Assembly (NCBI RefSeq): GCF_001684965.1
Contig: NZ_MAYG01000001.1
Span: 1,116,001-1,180,000 of the forward strand
Direction of reading: 5' to 3'
DNA: 64,000 nucleotides
From: Chryseobacterium arthrosphaerae
Lineage (GTDB): Bacteria; Bacteroidota; Bacteroidia; Flavobacteriales; Weeksellaceae
Part shown: in pieces, positions 62,102 through 64,000 of the stretch
Layout of the letters: each line of letters starts with the position of its first letter
How positions within the stretch are numbered: the first letter of the stretch is position 1
Made by a program: the position numbers and the translations under genes
The notes under the pieces: model-generated
The model's database searches: none
Seen by the model: the letters and a program-made list of their open reading frames with translations, nothing else
Told to the model about the DNA's origin: nothing

Positions 62102-63490
62102 ATGAACAACAGTAAAAAGACTCTTTTTGATAAGGTTTGGGACGCTCATGTCGTAGAAACGGTACCTGACGGTCCGCAGATCATTTATATTGACAAACAT
62201 CTGATCCATGAAGTAACCAGTCCGCAGGCCTTTGCAGAACTGGAATCCAGGAATCTGGAAATCTTCAGACCGGAACAGATTGTAGCTACAGCCGATCATA
62301 ATGTTCCCACACTTAACCAGGAACAGCCGATCCGTGATGAATTATCAAGAAATCAGGTTCAGCAGCTTACAGAAAACTGTACCAAAAATAATATAGAACT
62401 CTTCGGGCTGGGGCACCCGTATCAGGGAATTGTTCACATCATTGCTCCGGAACTTGGAATTACACAACCGGGAATGAGCATCGTATGTGGAGACAGCCAT
62501 ACATCAACCCATGGGGCATTTGGATCTATTGCTTTCGGAATCGGAACAAGCCAGGTCGCACAGGTGTTTGCAAGCCAGTGCCTTTTGCTCAATAAACCCA
62601 AATCAATGAGGATTACCGTAAATGGTAAGCTTAATGAGAATGTACAGCCTAAAGATGTGATTTTATATATCATTTCAAAGATTGGAACAGATGGCGGAAC
62701 CGGCTATTTCTGTGAATATGCAGGAAATGTATTCGAAGAAATGTCGATGGAAGGAAGAATGACCGTCTGCAACATGAGCATTGAAATGGGCGCCAGAGGA
62801 GGTATGATTGCTCCTGATGAAACTACTTTCAACTATGTAAAAGGAAGGAAATTTGCCCCGACAGGTGAAGAATGGGAAGAAAAGGTAGCCTATTGGACTA
62901 CTTTAAAAACGGATGAAGGAGCTGTTTTTGATCATGAACTCAATTTTGATGCTTCCGATATTTATCCTATGGTTACTTACGGAACCAATCCGGGAATGGG
63001 AATTTCTTTGAATGAAACAATTCCTGCGCCTCAAAATGAATCAGAAGAAAAAGCCCTGAAGTATATGGGATTGGAAGCCGGTCAGGCACTTTCGAGCATC
63101 AAAGTGAACTATGTTTTCATAGGCAGCTGTACCAATGCAAGAATAGAAGATTTCCGTTCGGCAGCCCAATATATCAAAGGTAAAAGTAAATCTGAAGCAG
63201 TAAAAGCACTGATCGTTCCCGGCTCACAGCAGGTAGTAAAACAGATCTATGAAGAAGGACTGGATAAAATATTCAGTGATGCCGGATTCCAAATCCGCCA
63301 GCCCGGCTGTTCGGCATGTCTTGCCATGAATGATGATAAAATCCCGGAAGGAGAGTACTGTGTTTCCACTTCCAACAGGAATTTTGAAGGAAGACAGGGA
63401 CAGGGAGCAAGAACGATCCTGGCAAGTCCGTTAACGGCTGCCAAAGCTGCTATAGAAGGTAGAATCTCAGCTTTTGAAAGCTTAAACTAA
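62102..63490 (+). CDS. leuC: 3-isopropylmalate dehydratase, large subunit
   Basis: 462 aa aconitase-family 4Fe-4S enzyme. Signature sequences: [17 protein letters not shown]-type LRSRNLEI region, [38 protein letters not shown] and [13 protein letters not shown] with the three cluster cysteines. Works with LeuD to isomerise 2- to 3-isopropylmalate. Starts 28 bp after leuA. Confidence 0.96.
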   Translation: MNNSKKTLFDKVWDAHVVETVPDGPQIIYIDKHLIHEVTSPQAFAELESRNLEIFRPEQIVATADHNVPTLNQEQPIRDELSRNQVQQLTENCTKNNIELFGLGHPYQGIVHIIAPELGITQPGMSIVCGDSHTSTHGAFGSIAFGIGTSQVAQVFASQCLLLNKPKSMRITVNGKLNENVQPKDVILYIISKIGTDGGTGYFCEYAGNVFEEMSMEGRMTVCNMSIEMGARGGMIAPDETTFNYVKGRKFAPTGEEWEEKVAYWTTLKTDEGAVFDHELNFDASDIYPMVTYGTNPGMGISLNETIPAPQNESEEKALKYMGLEAGQALSSIKVNYVFIGSCTNARIEDFRSAAQYIKGKSKSEAVKALIVPGSQQVVKQIYEEGLDKIFSDAGFQIRQPGCSACLAMNDDKIPEGEYCVSTSNRNFEGRQGQGARTILASPLTAAKAAIEGRISAFESLN

Positions 63491-63506
63491 ACAGATTAAA
63501 AGACAG

Positions 63507-64000
63507 ATGCAAAAATTAGTTGTCATAAAATCCCCTGCGGTTCCATTACCGGCAGAAAATATAGATACGGATCAGATTATTCCGGCAAGATTTTTAAAAA
63601 GTATAGACAGAAAAGGTTTTGGAGAAAATCTTTTCAGAGACTGGAGGTTCAATATCCACACCGGGGAACCGAATCCGGACTTTGTCCTGAATAATCCGAA
63701 ATTTAAAGGTGAAATTTTAGTGGCGGGAAACAACTTCGGATGTGGAAGCAGCCGTGAGCACGCCGCCTGGTCTTTAACCGATTATGGTTTTAAGGTAATT
63801 GTTTCAAGTTATTTTGCTGATATTTTCAAAGGCAATGCACTGAATAACGGACTTCTTCCTGTAAAAGTTTCTGAAGGATTTTTAAAAGAAATCCTGGAAG
63901 GCATTCATGAAAACCCGGATAACGAAATTGCTATTGATGTTGAATTACAATCCATCAGCTTTAAAGATACCACCGAAACTTTTGAGATTGATTCCTATAA
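63507..64000 (+). CDS. leuD: 3-isopropylmalate dehydratase, small subunit (3' end outside window)
   Basis: About 164 codons are visible from ATG 63507: [20 protein letters not shown], the [11 protein letters not shown] motif, [11 protein letters not shown], and [20 protein letters not shown] typical of the swivel domain. The frame is still open at the window end; full LeuD is ~195-200 aa. Starts 16 bp after leuC. Confidence 0.94.
   Translation, partial: MQKLVVIKSPAVPLPAENIDTDQIIPARFLKSIDRKGFGENLFRDWRFNIHTGEPNPDFVLNNPKFKGEILVAGNNFGCGSSREHAAWSLTDYGFKVIVSSYFADIFKGNALNNGLLPVKVSEGFLKEILEGIHENPDNEIAIDVELQSISFKDTTETFEIDSY

Noticed and set aside
1..64000. tRNA or rRNA genes
   Set aside because: No cloverleaf-like or rRNA-like stretch was noticed in the gaps; not checked with a dedicated program.

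Overview
The window looks like chromosomal DNA of a Chryseobacterium-type flavobacterium (Bacteroidota). The signs are low GC content, many promoters of the form TTTG-N18/19-TAnnTTTG, few Shine-Dalgarno sites, secreted proteins with type IX secretion C-terminal domains (YPNP...GVY...), SUKH proteins, DUF6443/RHS proteins and paired lipoproteins. Genus level is inference; no 16S or other typing gene is present.

Layout. 1-7.1 kb: end of an MFS transporter, small secreted or lipoproteins, a translationally close NlpC/P60-LytTR pair, and a divergent MFS exporter/AraC pair. 7.2-12.7 kb: a membrane methyltransferase, dapD, and a four-gene glycan cluster (GT87-like, GT2, polysaccharide deacetylase, GT4). 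12.75-20.56 kb: a complete histidine operon hisG-D-C-B-H-A-F-IE, preceded by a well-formed transcription attenuator with a His-rich leader peptide (MKPIFLALHHYHHHIC) and closed by a strong terminator.

20.5-34.1 kb is the most unusual part. Two large secreted RHS/YD-type proteins lie 8 bp apart, and only the second carries the RHS-associated core and a variable C-terminal toxin (ADP-ribosyltransferase-like). Its likely immunity gene follows directly. Downstream lies an AT-rich graveyard or reservoir of about six displaced C-terminal modules. Each combines a piece of RHS core and/or toxin 3' end with a small candidate immunity gene, often ending in its own terminator hairpin. Two modules have readable metalloenzyme motifs (HEFDH, and JAB-like HNH...D). 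One module is a degenerate second copy of the present ART toxin end and immunity gene. A T4 Rnl2-like RNA ligase lies just beyond.

35.6-41 kb: an S41 peptidase and three tandem M28 peptidases with T9SS tails. 41.4-42.1 kb: rpmI-rplT. The other half of that usually joined operon, thrS-infC, lies at 54.3-56.9 kb. Between them are a hydrolase, an island of lipoproteins and SUKH proteins, a TPR histidine kinase with a NarL-type regulator, and further lipoproteins. infC appears to start at a rare AUA codon. 57-64 kb: a DUF4932-like metalloprotein, an M19 dipeptidase, a helical-repeat protein, and leuA-leuC-leuD (the last cut by the window end).

All identifications come from reading the sequence. 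No database search, structure prediction or folding program was run.
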